Source of the DNA: Synechococcus sp. M16CYN
GTDB lineage: Bacteria; Cyanobacteriota; Cyanobacteriia; PCC-6307; Cyanobiaceae
Assembly (NCBI RefSeq): GCF_040371545.1
Contig: NZ_AP029048.1
Span: 372,001 to 436,000 of the forward strand
DNA length: 64,000 nt
Reading direction: 5' to 3'
Below are positions 29,492-38,925 of the stretch, piece by piece. A program made the position numbers and the translations under genes. The number at the start of each line of letters is the position of its first letter. The first letter of the stretch is position 1. Below the pieces are notes generated by a model. It worked only from the letters and a program-made list of their open reading frames with translations. It did no database searches and had not been told where the DNA came from.

Positions 29492-31379
29492 GTGCGGAAT
29501 CGTTGCCCTAGTTGGCTCTCGTGAGGCGGCGTTTCAGTTGCTCGACGGGTTGCGTCAGCTGGAATATCGTGGTTATGATTCAGCAGGCATTGCGACGGTA
29601 GATGCAAGCGGGCGTATTACCTGTCTAAAAACCGAGGGCAAGTTAATCAATCTCACCGCTCGGGTCGACGAACAGGGAGCTCCAGGCCGGTGCGGTATCG
29701 GCCATACTCGCTGGGCTACTCATGGCAAACCAGAAGAGCGCAACGCCCATCCTCATTGCAGCGTGGACGGGGCTGTGGCAGTGGTACAAAACGGCATCAT
29801 TGAAAACTACCGCAACCTACGCGAAACACTGCAAGCTAATGGGGCAGTGTTTTTGTCAGAAACTGATACCGAAGTCATCCCCCATTTGATTAGCGCAGAG
29901 CTAAGCCGATGGCTTGCTTCTGGTGAAACAGCAAGCGGCACGCTATTGCTGCAGGTTGTACAGACGGTGTTACCACAGCTGCAGGGGGCTTATGCCTTGG
30001 CTGTAATATGGAAGCAAGCCCCCGGCGCTCTCGTGGTAGCCCGTAAAATAGCACCACTGCTGATTGGGTTAGGGGAGGGAGAGTTTCTTTGTGCCAGCGA
30101 TACGCCGGCCTTAGCCAGTTTCACCCGCACGATACTTCCGATGGAGGATGGTGAGGTGGCCTTGCTATCACCCTTAGGGGTTGAACTCTACAACACCCAG
30201 GGGGAACGCCAGCAACGGATGCCGACTCTGCTGACGGGTGCGGACCACGTGGCTGACAAGCGTGGGTTTCGCCATTTCATGCTGAAGGAAATCCATGAAC
30301 AGCCAGAAATAGCTGAACTTTGGGTGACTCGTCATCTCCCTCAGGGGCTAACAGCGCAGATGCCTGTGGCACTACCTCTCGAAACTTCCTTTTACAGAGA
30401 CATTGAGCGGGTCGAGATCCTAGCTTGCGGCACCAGCCGCCACGCTGCTCTGGTGGGGGCCTACCTACTTGAGCAATTCGCAGGACTTCCCACTACGGTT
30501 TACTATGCCAGCGAATTCCGCTACGCCCCGCCACCATTGGCGCCGAACACACTCACCATCGGTGTGACGCAGTCAGGTGAAACCGCGGATACCTTAGCTG
30601 CTCTGACGATGGAAGCCAAGCGTCGGCGAGCACATGGTGACCCAGCCTATGCGCCCCGCCAGTTGGGGGTGACCAATCGACCGGAGAGTTCTCTCTCTCG
30701 ACAGATGCCACACATCCTTGATATCGGTGCCGGTATAGAGATTGGCGTAGCAGCAACTAAAACGTTTCTTGGTCAATTATTAACGTTTTACGGTCTTGCC
30801 ATGGCCTTTGCGGCCAAACGATCTAGCCGTTCAGCTGATGAAATAAGTGCTTTGGCCGACGAATTGCGAAAGCTACCGGAACAACTTCGAGCTTTAGTAA
30901 ACTTGCACGATCAACGTTGTGCAGGTTTAGCACATCGCTTTGCAGCCATCCAAGATGTGATCTTTCTGGGTCGTGGTATCAACTACCCGATTGCGTTAGA
31001 GGGTGCACTCAAACTTAAGGAAATTAGTTACATTCACGCCGAGGGCTATCCTGCCGGAGAAATGAAGCATGGCCCGATTGCCTTGCTTGATGCACATGTC
31101 CCTGTGGTATCAATTGCCGTGCCAGGTATGGTTTTTGAGAAGGTTCTTAGCAATGCACAAGAGGCTAAAGCCCGCGATGCTCAATTGATTGGTGTGGCCC
31201 CCGAGGGACCTGATACTGCTTTGTTCGATGAGCTTTTGCCAGTGCCCGAGATGAGTGAATGGATCAGCCCCTTGTTCACCGTAATCCCAATGCAGTTGTT
31301 GAGTTACCACATCGCTGCACATCGAGGATTGGACGTAGACCAACCCCGTAACTTGGCCAAGAGCGTTACAGTAGAATGA
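29490..31379 (+). CDS. glmS: Glucosamine-fructose-6-phosphate aminotransferase
   Basis: GlmS, 629 residues, makes glucosamine-6-phosphate from fructose-6-phosphate and glutamine, the first step toward UDP-GlcNAc for peptidoglycan and surface glycans. The N-terminal glutaminase opens MCGIVALVGSREAA with catalytic Cys as the second residue, so the start codon is fixed. Two SIS isomerase domains follow (ACGTSRHAALVGAYLLEQ, SQSGETADTLAAL), and the C-terminus ends in DQPRNLAKSVTVE as expected. No glmS ribozyme was seen. The start codon lies inside a stable hairpin (29456-29491). Confidence 0.96.
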   Translation: MCGIVALVGSREAAFQLLDGLRQLEYRGYDSAGIATVDASGRITCLKTEGKLINLTARVDEQGAPGRCGIGHTRWATHGKPEERNAHPHCSVDGAVAVVQNGIIENYRNLRETLQANGAVFLSETDTEVIPHLISAELSRWLASGETASGTLLLQVVQTVLPQLQGAYALAVIWKQAPGALVVARKIAPLLIGLGEGEFLCASDTPALASFTRTILPMEDGEVALLSPLGVELYNTQGERQQRMPTLLTGADHVADKRGFRHFMLKEIHEQPEIAELWVTRHLPQGLTAQMPVALPLETSFYRDIERVEILACGTSRHAALVGAYLLEQFAGLPTTVYYASEFRYAPPPLAPNTLTIGVTQSGETADTLAALTMEAKRRRAHGDPAYAPRQLGVTNRPESSLSRQMPHILDIGAGIEIGVAATKTFLGQLLTFYGLAMAFAAKRSSRSADEISALADELRKLPEQLRALVNLHDQRCAGLAHRFAAIQDVIFLGRGINYPIALEGALKLKEISYIHAEGYPAGEMKHGPIALLDAHVPVVSIAVPGMVFEKVLSNAQEAKARDAQLIGVAPEGPDTALFDELLPVPEMSEWISPLFTVIPMQLLSYHIAAHRGLDVDQPRNLAKSVTVE

Positions 31380-31404
31380 GATAAACTAAAGTGAGTGGTG
31401 GATT

Positions 31405-32853
31405 TTACTTTTTGGGATCATCCCGGCAATAGTGATCTTCAAAGCGTAGGATATCGTCCTCGCCAAGGTATTCGCCGCTCTGTATCTCGATCAATTCCAC
31501 CGGGATACGTCCCGGATTAGATAGCCGATGTTTGCAGCCCATCGGAATGTAGGTGCTTTGGTTCTCACCTACTAGTTGCTCGTTGCCATCCCGCTCCACC
31601 AACGCTGTTCCCTTCACTACCACCCAATGCTCAGCACGATGGTGGTGCATTTGCAATGATAAACTTGCCCCTGATTTAACAGAAATGCGCTTTACTTGCC
31701 AGCGGTTACCTTCGGTGATACCGGTGTAATAGCCCCAAGGTCGATAAACCTTGCGATGCGCTTTGCCTTCCGAGCTGCCGTCAGCTTCCAGTCGGTTCAC
31801 CACTGACTTGATCGCCTGAGTCTGGGAGCGATCAGCTATCAGTACCGCGTCGTCTGTCTCTACCACCACTAGGTTCTCCACCCCTAACCCAACTATGAGA
31901 CGGTGTTCGCTGCGGAGATAGCAGTTGCTGCTGCCTTGAGCAATCACGCGTCCTTGCAACACATTACCGTCGGGGTCGCGATCAGATGTTTCCCAAAGGG
32001 CGCTCCAACTACCTACATCGCTCCACCCTGCATCGAGGGGTAATACCGAGCCCAGTTCTGTCTTTTCCATGACAGCTACATCAATAGCCACGTTTGGGCA
32101 CTTAGCAAACACAGTCTTTTCTAGGCGCAGAAATCCCATATCGACCCTATCTGGTTCTAGTGCTGCCCGGCAGTAACTCACCATTTCAGGTGCCAAGCGC
32201 TCTAATTCTGCCAACATCGCACCGGCTTGGAAGAGAAACATGCCGCTATTCCATGTGAAACGCCCTGTTGTCAAGAACTGTTCGGCAGTGGCGCGATCTG
32301 GTTTCTCCACAAAACGAATGATCGGAACGTCTTGCAGCGCACCAGCATCAAAAGCTCGGGCTGCTTCTATGTAGCCATAACCAGTTTCCGGTGTCTTAGG
32401 AATAATGCCGAAGGCCACTAATCGACCGTTCTCTGCAGCCAAACGTCCGGCAGTGACCGCGGTGCGAAATTGTTTGGCATCCCGAATAAAATTATCTGCC
32501 GCAAGTACTAGGAGCAGGGGATTATTTCCGTTGGCGGTGGCTTGTAGAGCTGCCACAGTTACCGCAGGAGCTGTGTTGCGTCCCACAGGCTCCAATAGGA
32601 TCGCGTGCGGTTCGACGCCCAGTTGACGCATCTGTTCAGCCACGATGAAGCGGTGATCTTCATTGCAAATCAGCAAAGGAGCCGATAGACCCTCCAAGCC
32701 TTCGAGTCGCTGTTGAGTCTGTTGTAGCAAAGTGGCGTCTCCGTCACCGCTAAGAGGCCAGTACTGCTTGGGGTAGCTCGCGCGCGACAGCGGCCACAAC
32801 CGTGTGCCAGTTCCTCCGCAAAGGATTACAGGAATTAGAGGTGTGGCAGCCAA
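31405..32853 (-). CDS. manC: Mannose-1-phosphate guanylyltransferase / mannose-6-phosphate isomerase
   Basis: A bifunctional enzyme of about 482 residues making GDP-mannose. The nucleotidyltransferase signature is VILCGGTGTRLWPLSRASYP near the N-terminus, with FVEKPDRATAEQFL in the middle. A C-terminal cupin isomerase domain has QMHHHRAEHWVVVKGTALVE with the metal-binding His. I suggest the TTG at 32853 (reads AATPLIPVILCGG) as start; another TTG at 32874 adds seven residues. GDP-mannose would feed the surface glycan genes seen at 53.8-62.8 kb. Confidence 0.92.
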   Translation of the reverse strand: MAATPLIPVILCGGTGTRLWPLSRASYPKQYWPLSGDGDATLLQQTQQRLEGLEGLSAPLLICNEDHRFIVAEQMRQLGVEPHAILLEPVGRNTAPAVTVAALQATANGNNPLLLVLAADNFIRDAKQFRTAVTAGRLAAENGRLVAFGIIPKTPETGYGYIEAARAFDAGALQDVPIIRFVEKPDRATAEQFLTTGRFTWNSGMFLFQAGAMLAELERLAPEMVSYCRAALEPDRVDMGFLRLEKTVFAKCPNVAIDVAVMEKTELGSVLPLDAGWSDVGSWSALWETSDRDPDGNVLQGRVIAQGSSNCYLRSEHRLIVGLGVENLVVVETDDAVLIADRSQTQAIKSVVNRLEADGSSEGKAHRKVYRPWGYYTGITEGNRWQVKRISVKSGASLSLQMHHHRAEHWVVVKGTALVERDGNEQLVGENQSTYIPMGCKHRLSNPGRIPVELIEIQSGEYLGEDDILRFEDHYCRDDPKK

Positions 32854-32915
32854 GATATCCCGGAAATGGTACAACCCAGATTCCCCTATTCCAGGGGAGC
32901 CCGTCTATAGCTTGC

Positions 32916-33446
32916 CTAAAGATCCAGCAGTCCTGGAGGTGGCGTTAGCAGCAGCCAACCTTCCTTCAGATACACTTCCGGGACAATAGTTTTCACGAAT
33001 GGTATCAAGAATGTACGGCCATCAGCATATTTGATCTCTAGGAGATCGTTGCCGCCATGAATGAGATCAGTCACGGTGCCGATGGCATCGCCATCTGCAG
33101 TGAGACGTACGTCGAGGCCCACTAAATCCATTAGGTGAAACTCTCCTTCTGCCAACTTTGGACGGTCGGTAGCAGGAACCATCAAATCACTGTCTACCAA
33201 GCCCTCTGCGGCAATGCGATCGTTGATGTTCTTAAGGCGCACCACAAACAAGTTTTTACCTGGGAGTCGACGACCTGTTTTCAGCTGCACCTCCCGTAGA
33301 GCTTGACCTTTTACTCGCACCCAACGCGGACCGGGGACAGTGAAACGCTCTGGGAAATCGCTGGCTGGATTAACCCGCACTTCCCCCCGCAGACCCTGAA
33401 CGCCCACAATTTTCCCTACTGTGAGCCATTTCTCGATGTTGGCCAT
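32916..33446 (-). CDS. rimM: Ribosome maturation factor RimM
   Basis: RimM, about 176 residues, assists maturation of the 30S head. The N-terminal RimM domain reads [20 protein letters not shown] and is followed by a PRC-barrel domain with [20 protein letters not shown] and [12 protein letters not shown]. The start is ATG 33446 ([11 protein letters not shown]); the open frame continues 90 codons upstream, but that part is antisense to ndhS and not family-like. It diverges from ndhS with 54 bases between starts. Confidence 0.92.
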   Translation of the reverse strand: MANIEKWLTVGKIVGVQGLRGEVRVNPASDFPERFTVPGPRWVRVKGQALREVQLKTGRRLPGKNLFVVRLKNINDRIAAEGLVDSDLMVPATDRPKLAEGEFHLMDLVGLDVRLTADGDAIGTVTDLIHGGNDLLEIKYADGRTFLIPFVKTIVPEVYLKEGWLLLTPPPGLLDL

Positions 33447-33500
33447 GTCCCGTTGATGCCTTTGGTTGATAATGATCCCAAGACCGTGTGCAACCGAATC

Positions 33501-33686
33501 ATGTCGCCTAAATCCGTTCCCATCCTTCCCGGTTCTACCGTGACGGTTAGGGACGCCACATCGATCTATAACGGCTACAATGGCTTTGTACAGCGTATCA
33601 GCGATGACCGTGCTGCTGTTTTGTTTGAAGGTGGCACTTGGGATAAGCTGGTAACGTTGCGGTTGAAGGATCTTCAAGCGGTCTGA
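33501..33686 (+). CDS. ndhS: NAD(P)H dehydrogenase subunit NdhS
   Basis: A 61-residue protein with the SH3-like fold of NdhS, the ferredoxin-binding subunit of the thylakoid NDH-1 complex in cyclic electron flow. It reads [20 protein letters not shown] then [20 protein letters not shown] then [14 protein letters not shown], matching the family's pattern. The ATG at 33501 ([12 protein letters not shown]) is the likely start; the longer open frame upstream is antisense to rimM. It is small enough to be easily missed. No promoter motif is obvious. Confidence 0.78.
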   Translation: MSPKSVPILPGSTVTVRDATSIYNGYNGFVQRISDDRAAVLFEGGTWDKLVTLRLKDLQAV

Positions 33687-34339
33687 GCTCGGATGCTCCA
33701 TCGGTAGTGTTTGCAATACGGTAATTTCGGCACGATTGCACTCGGCACCATAGATTTGAAGTGATGGAGCCCAACTTTTTTCAGAACTCAGCTCTCTTGC
33801 AGATCGAGATATTTCGTGATCAATTTGGTTCGAAGTCTTTTCCTAATCATCTCAAATGTTGATTTTGTGTCAAGCGTGGTAATGGCATTAAGCCCAGCCA
33901 ATACCTAGGTTCAGCTTTATCGATTTAATCGTTCTCAACACAGTGTCGTTTTTTCTTATCATGGGTTTATGCTGTAATGTCATCGCAAAGGTTCAGGCTA
34001 GTAAATTTTATTAATCAAGGTTGAGATGTTAACCTGACTAAACTTTGCGCGACAGCATGCGATCGCTCTCTTTTCTTCATATCTCTGTTCTCCAACATCA
34101 TTTATTAGGCTTTCATCAATGACAACTACCGACGACTATGCCCTTACCGTAGAAAGCTCTAAACCAATATTGCTGGTATCGGTAGTGTGAGGCTTGGCTT
34201 CATCATTGTCACTACACCGTGCGACGTTTTTCAACGCTTTTACTTTTATCACTCAACACCACCAGAAGAGAATTATTTTGAGATTAGGTACGGGACTCAG
34301 AGAAGCTGTTGCTACGGCATCTACTGTCGCTATGAAGAT
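33687..34339. other. Spacer between ndhS and rnc
   Basis: About 650 bases between the ndhS stop and the rnc stop. The first 430 bases are AT-rich without a coding-like frame; no tRNA or terminator was recognised. From 34119 onward a plus-strand reading frame with a single TGA is described separately as a possible pseudogene. Confidence 0.5.
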
Positions 34340-34379
34340 CTATTTGGGAGAGGCAGCGTCAGTAACGTCACGGTCTTGA
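34119..34379 (+). pseudogene. Possible remnant ORF with one in-frame TGA
   Basis: An ATG at 34119 opens MTTTDDYALTVESSKPILLV; a TGA follows at 34188-34190, then the same frame stays open to 34379 with LASSLSLHRATFFNAFTFIT and RLGTGLREAVATASTVAMKI. That is 86 codons with a single stop. The residue mix suggests a short membrane-associated protein, but no family is recognised. The end runs antisense into the last codons of rnc. It could be a recent pseudogene or chance. Confidence 0.35.
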
Positions 34380-35074
34380 ATGACTTGCACAGCTGCTGAG
34401 GCTGCATTCTGCTCGGCTTCTTTACGTGAACGGCCTAGACCTTCAGCACGTAACCGCTTTCCCACCCTTACTTCGCTATGAAAGCGTTCCGGATCCCCAT
34501 GGTGAGAGCTTTGTTCATCTGTGATGTAATTCGGCAACCCCAATCCCTGAGCTTGACTCCACTCTTGAAGAATGGTTTTGCCATGGAAGTGATGCGGCGC
34601 TTCTAATACTTCAACTGTGGTTTGTTGCCAGTAGGGGGTTAGCCAGCGGTGAATTGGCTCTAGGTTGCTTTTGCTGCCGGCATAAATTGCGCCGATTAGT
34701 GCTTCAGTAGCATCGGTGCGTAACCTCGCCCGCGCTGCGGAATCCCCTAAAGCTTTGGTTCCGAGGATGAGCAAAGAGTCTAGTTTGAGGCGGTCTCCCA
34801 TCTGCGCTAGCCAACGATCACTAACGAGCTGGGCGCGCAAGCTGGAACAACTTCCCACAGAAATGTTCGGATAGTGGCGATCAATGAATTCTGTGGCCGC
34901 TAAACGTAGCACGGCATCGCCGATGAATTCTAGCCGCTCAAAGTTTTTATTCCGATCAGCAGATATGTGAGTAAGAGCCTGATCGACAAGGTTCAGGATC
35001 TCAGGGTAATTGAACTCATGCAGGCCGATTACCCGCATTAGCAGTAACAGATTGTGTTGTCGAGTACTGTCCAA
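34340..35074 (-). CDS. rnc: Ribonuclease III
   Basis: A double-strand-specific endoribonuclease, 244 residues, for rRNA and small-RNA processing. The catalytic domain has the signature FERLEFIGDAVLRLAATEFI (acidic catalytic pair) near residues 42-61 and TDATEALIGAIYAGSK near 118-133; the C-terminal double-stranded RNA-binding domain spans about 165-235 (ILQEWSQAQGLGLPNY, GLGRSRKEAEQNAASAAVQV). The first codon is TTG at 35074; an ATG at 35038 is an alternative 12 residues on. The gene begins about 15 bases after the 3' end of rnpB on the same strand. Confidence 0.92.
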   Translation of the reverse strand: MDSTRQHNLLLLMRVIGLHEFNYPEILNLVDQALTHISADRNKNFERLEFIGDAVLRLAATEFIDRHYPNISVGSCSSLRAQLVSDRWLAQMGDRLKLDSLLILGTKALGDSAARARLRTDATEALIGAIYAGSKSNLEPIHRWLTPYWQQTTVEVLEAPHHFHGKTILQEWSQAQGLGLPNYITDEQSSHHGDPERFHSEVRVGKRLRAEGLGRSRKEAEQNAASAAVQVIQDRDVTDAASPK

Positions 35075-35089
35075 TGTAATTAATAAATT

Positions 35090-35472
35090 GGGGAGTGAAA
35101 GCAGGACATAAGCCGGGTTCTGTTCATACCTCTAAAGAGGATGGGTGGCTATCTATCTGGGACCGCCGTTACCGGCAGCCTCAAGCGGTGCGTTTAGGCG
35201 GAACGGGGCAAATGGCCAGCCATCGCTCCTTGACCTTGCTCCCAGCCGGGGTTTACCGAGCCAGCACCTCTCGATGCTGCTGGTGCGCTTTTACCGCACC
35301 TTTGCACCCTTGCCTGTGCCGGTGAGCCGGCCATCGGCGGTATGTTTCTGTGGCACTCTCCTCACGGTCACCCGTACTGGGCGTTACCCAGCAAGCTTGG
35401 CCATTAGGGAGCCCGGACTTTCCTCAATCAAATCCATAAGGATCTGATTGCAACCACCTCGCCTGCTTTCAG
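35090..35472 (-). ncRNA. rnpB: RNase P RNA
   Basis: The catalytic RNA of RNase P, which trims tRNA 5' ends. Reading the minus strand, it begins near GCTGAAAGCAGGCGAGG and contains the universally conserved GAGGAAAGTCCGGGCTCCC block; it ends near AACCCGGCTTATGTCCTGC, the conserved 3' domain. The P1 stem pairs GAAAGCAGG at the 5' end with CCTGCTTTC at the 3' end. At about 380 bases it has normal bacterial type A size. Apparent plus-strand ORFs here are not real. Ends are approximate to within several bases. Confidence 0.93.
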
Positions 35473-35509
35473 CCTCCATCATGCCTCGGTAAGCATAATT
35501 AATAAACCT

Positions 35510-35583
<74 letters not shown>

Positions 35584-38396
35584 TCGTAACCTTCTCGTCT
35601 GATAGCTGGCACCAGCGTTTGGTAGAATTTGGTGAGCAGATTGTTCAGCCTGATTGAGCTAAATTACTCAGATAGTTTAGATGGCTCGCCTTTGTGGTGT
35701 TTGTTCGCATTTGCTAACTGACGAATTGGGTTGGCGAGCCTAAAGATGAATGCGGGAAGGGCAAAAACCTAGCAAACTTGTTTAACTTCATCTTAAGTGA
35801 AGGAATACGAGTTGGAAAAGCGCCAGTTAGTTAGGTAAAACCAGCTTGCATTGTGGATGCCACTTTTTGAAGTTGCTGAAGCAAATAAGGATTCATTAGA
35901 TATTAGTTAATTAATATTTTATGCACTCATCGGTTCAGCAACATCTTCTACAATCAAACACGGCCACTCACTGTTCGAGCGACAATAAGAAGATGCAGAA
36001 CCCAGTGCTTATTTGGTCAAGGATTCTTCTGCTACCTCCATCGTGAAATAGAGATAATTGACAATTATAATCCCGTCATCTAGTGCTGTGATCTTTCCAT
36101 TTTCATCAACATCGAATGTTCTCGGAATAAGTTAATCGTGCTGAGTAAAAGTAGTCATTTCATCCATGCATGAGCCTAAGGGCAATAGCACTGGGATCTA
36201 TGTCAGTGGCAGAGTCAGCCTGGAAGATTGCACCAAAGAGACTTTAGATCGACGGCAGGCCATGGGCTATTGTTAAGAGGTTTCACCATCCTATCCGACC
36301 GATATCCAGTCTAAAATGATATGGGCTGAATGAATTTCAGGATGGTTGAATTGCTGTTCAAGTCTCGCTTATAGCAACTTCAGCAATATTTAGTTAGCCA
36401 CACAATCATCGCCTATCCGATTACCAAAGCAATCTCGGCTCTAGAGCTTTAAAGCTAAAGATAATAAGAACAAACAGAAGATAAGTTTTGGTCTCAGTTT
36501 AGGCTAAAACTTCCTTAAATTAGTTGCAGAATCTTATCAGCAAAACAGTTTTAGCCAGTGTTGTGAATAATTTTAGAGTTAACTATGTTTACTTGGAATT
36601 GGTCTGAAGGACCATTATTTTCATCAATCACAGCAAGGAGTATGAAATCGTAATAGATATTGAATCTGAGATAGGCTAAGCTGATTTCATCGATATTAGC
36701 AACATAGGTAAGAAAAAATGTTAAGATTTAAATTAGGTCTTACAGTTGATCAAATCTTTCTCGGTGAAGATTATGCTGGGTTAGAGAGTTTAGATTTAAA
36801 ACTAACGAAATTCTTGGTACCACTGTTTTATTAATCTTATGGGTATGAGAATGGTCCCGTCGCTCTATGCAGCGGCTGAGCTGTTACCGGTTTCTTTTGC
36901 GATGAAGTTATAAGAATTATAGCTCTGATTAGTATCAGAATGTGTTAATGTCATTTAAGTGATAGTGGTCTCATTAAGGATTTTTCACAAATACTTGCAA
37001 GATAATAATCCAATTTTTTGTTAGCAACAATCACCAGATAACTGATAAATTCATTGTGGTTGGTTTTTATTATTTTTTAGGTAGAGCCTTCAAAGATCAC
37101 ATAAGTAGGATGTCTATAATGGATACAGATGATTTAGTTAGGCTTCTCGGCCATTATAAATGATGTTTACTAATACTAGTTAGGTTTATAATTATTTTCT
37201 TGTCAACTTACTGAACTATATATCAGTTTTGACCTGCTGTCTAAGCTATTTTAAATGTACTTGATGCAGTATAGCTACTTTTTCATTAAGTAACCAGTAT
37301 TCTTTACATTAAGATATTTTTATTTAGTGAGTAAACCATAGCTTAGCTAATTAAAAACTGCTCTTACAATTTGTTGCTATTAGTAATAAGCGAGTTAGTT
37401 TGTTCCCGTAAAACAATTTATTTTTTATTATTAACTGTAGGCATAATGAGATTTTTGCTTTCTTTTTCTCTATATTCTACAAAATTATTTTACTATTAAA
37501 ATGACTTATTTATCACTTCATTTGCTCTATTATCATTAGCTAAACTTTCAAAGTTGTTGCTAGTCTACTTTGCTAGATTAATCTTTTTATACTTATTAAT
37601 TACTACATTTATTGTCTTATAAAATTTGCAATACTTAAATTTATAATTTAAACCGCTTCTCCAAATCCCCTTGTTATGATTGCAGAGATGTTCTCATCCT
37701 TTTGTTTATATTTTTTAATGTTCTTTTGCTTATATCATAATAATAATATTTTCTTGATTGTTGAACATAATTGTCTTAGCAAAATCATAGTTTGTATTTC
37801 GATTCTCTATAAAGCTAGTCTATATACATTGATTAGTATTAAAAGTTTTATTATAATGTACACTATCTGGTTTATTTAGAATTTTTCGTCTAAGGCGAGA
37901 AGCTACATGCCTCAGCGACATATAAATTATTTTGTTTATTTATGACAGTAATTATTTCTCTTGCTATCATCTTTATAATAAAATTTACCTAACTTTAGGC
38001 CTTCATACTTATTAAGTATAACTGAGCCCGCTTTAAGTACCCATTATAGGCCGGCCTGCTGCCTGCCTGAAGAACTAACGATTAAGCTACTCGACTCTGC
38101 CTAACTTAGGCCTCTTGCACAAGATCTGCTGCTTGTTCCAATGGTAGTTCTGTGCAGCATGATCTCCAGAACCCAGCCATGCCAGAGAAGCAAGCGATCT
38201 TTTGAACAAAACGTTTTGTTAGTTGGAAAAGGTGATCAAGCTAAATACCAAAGCAAACGACAGAGTAGCTTTCTCAATAGAGATCTCTTCCCAAACCAAG
38301 GAACGGTTAATGAAAATAAGATTGACGCAGGTAAAGGTCTTAACACTCAAACTGCTTAACAAGTGTCATAGTGGGTAGTAACTAAGGGGGAATGCG
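35584..38396. other. 2.8-kb AT-rich gene desert
   Basis: The longest gene-free stretch in the window. It is AT-rich with stops in all frames. On the minus strand, 35930-36320 holds remains of calcium-binding repeats (separate entry), and near 36600-36700 a further fragment reads VIDENNGPSDQFQVN, which resembles the linker between repeats in large surface proteins. The hydrophobic ORF at 37676-37879 and the ORF at 38141-38359 have no support. No tRNA, riboswitch or array was seen. Confidence 0.5.
35930..36320 (-). pseudogene. Ruin of an EF-hand/dockerin-like repeat protein
   Basis: On the minus strand from 36116 the frame reads FDVDENGKITALDDGIIIVN and continues with TMEVAEESLTK before a TAA at 36009-36011. 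This contains a complete 12-residue EF-hand calcium loop (D-x-D-x-N-G-x-I-x-x-x-D). Upstream, in a shifted frame, LLTIAHGLPSI, a stop, and SLFGAIFQADSATD resemble the (T)DGLLxIRxLFG that follows such loops in marine bacterial surface proteins. At least two repeat units, now broken, can be read. The original was probably the C-terminal end of a large secreted protein. Boundaries are approximate. Confidence 0.6.
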
Positions 38397-38861
38397 GTGC
38401 CGGAAGAGCCCTGCCAATGCCCGGACTGCCAGAGGTTTTACCGGCAACATGATCGGCTAATCCGTGAATCTCCAACCCTGCGTCAGCAGCAAGAGTTGGG
38501 TTGGGCTGCTTTGCAGTCGTTTCGAACTCTCTCTGGTCGGGTCCTGGAAGAGCTTCAAAAACAAAATGGTCCTAGCCGGTCTACAGAGCCCGCATCATCT
38601 CCTGCTCTTGGTGCGGGTTCTGCCCCGGAGGAATCCATTGACGCTATGCAACAGGCAATTGCCGATTTAGAAAGTATCAACGCACATTTGTTCTCAATAG
38701 AAGCGCTAATGGAACGCATTTTCGATGTGCGAGTGCCCGAAGAAATCGAGCAAAAATTCCGAGAACTAGCTGATGAGCTTGCACCGGATCCTTTAAATGC
38801 GGATCGCTTGCGATTAAATCGTTTGCTTTGTCAAGCCCCTGAATTGCCCGATCAGGGCTAA
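38397..38861 (+). CDS. Conserved hypothetical protein
   Basis: A 154-residue soluble protein with GTG start. The N-terminus has a CQCPDC pattern that could bind a metal (three Cys), followed by a helical region, a Ser/Pro-rich linker near 55-75, and a charged helical C-terminus (IEALMERIFDVRVPEEIEQK). It resembles a picocyanobacteria-specific hypothetical that I cannot name. It has coding-like codon use unlike the desert before it. It converges with glgP. Confidence 0.65.
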   Translation: MPEEPCQCPDCQRFYRQHDRLIRESPTLRQQQELGWAALQSFRTLSGRVLEELQKQNGPSRSTEPASSPALGAGSAPEESIDAMQQAIADLESINAHLFSIEALMERIFDVRVPEEIEQKFRELADELAPDPLNADRLRLNRLLCQAPELPDQG

Positions 38862-38925
38862 CTAAGGTGTATGGCTCTGGCGAGTCTGAGCGAATTCTGG
38901 CGGAACATAATTAGAGTTTTTATCT

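Noticed and set aside
34188-34190. TGA as a selenocysteine codon
   Set aside because: No downstream SECIS-like hairpin, no redox context and no selenoprotein genes nearby.
35095-35447. Plus-strand ORFs of 76 and 100 codons
   Set aside because: They lie wholly within the antisense of rnpB, whose conserved blocks and P1 pairing are clear.
37676-37879. A 67-codon hydrophobic ORF in the gene desert
   Set aside because: AT-rich codons give Phe/Ile/Leu/Tyr runs by chance; no ribosome site or motif.
38141-38359. A 72-codon ORF before the hypothetical gene
   Set aside because: No motif, unusual composition, not linked to neighbours; could be a remnant but unsupported.
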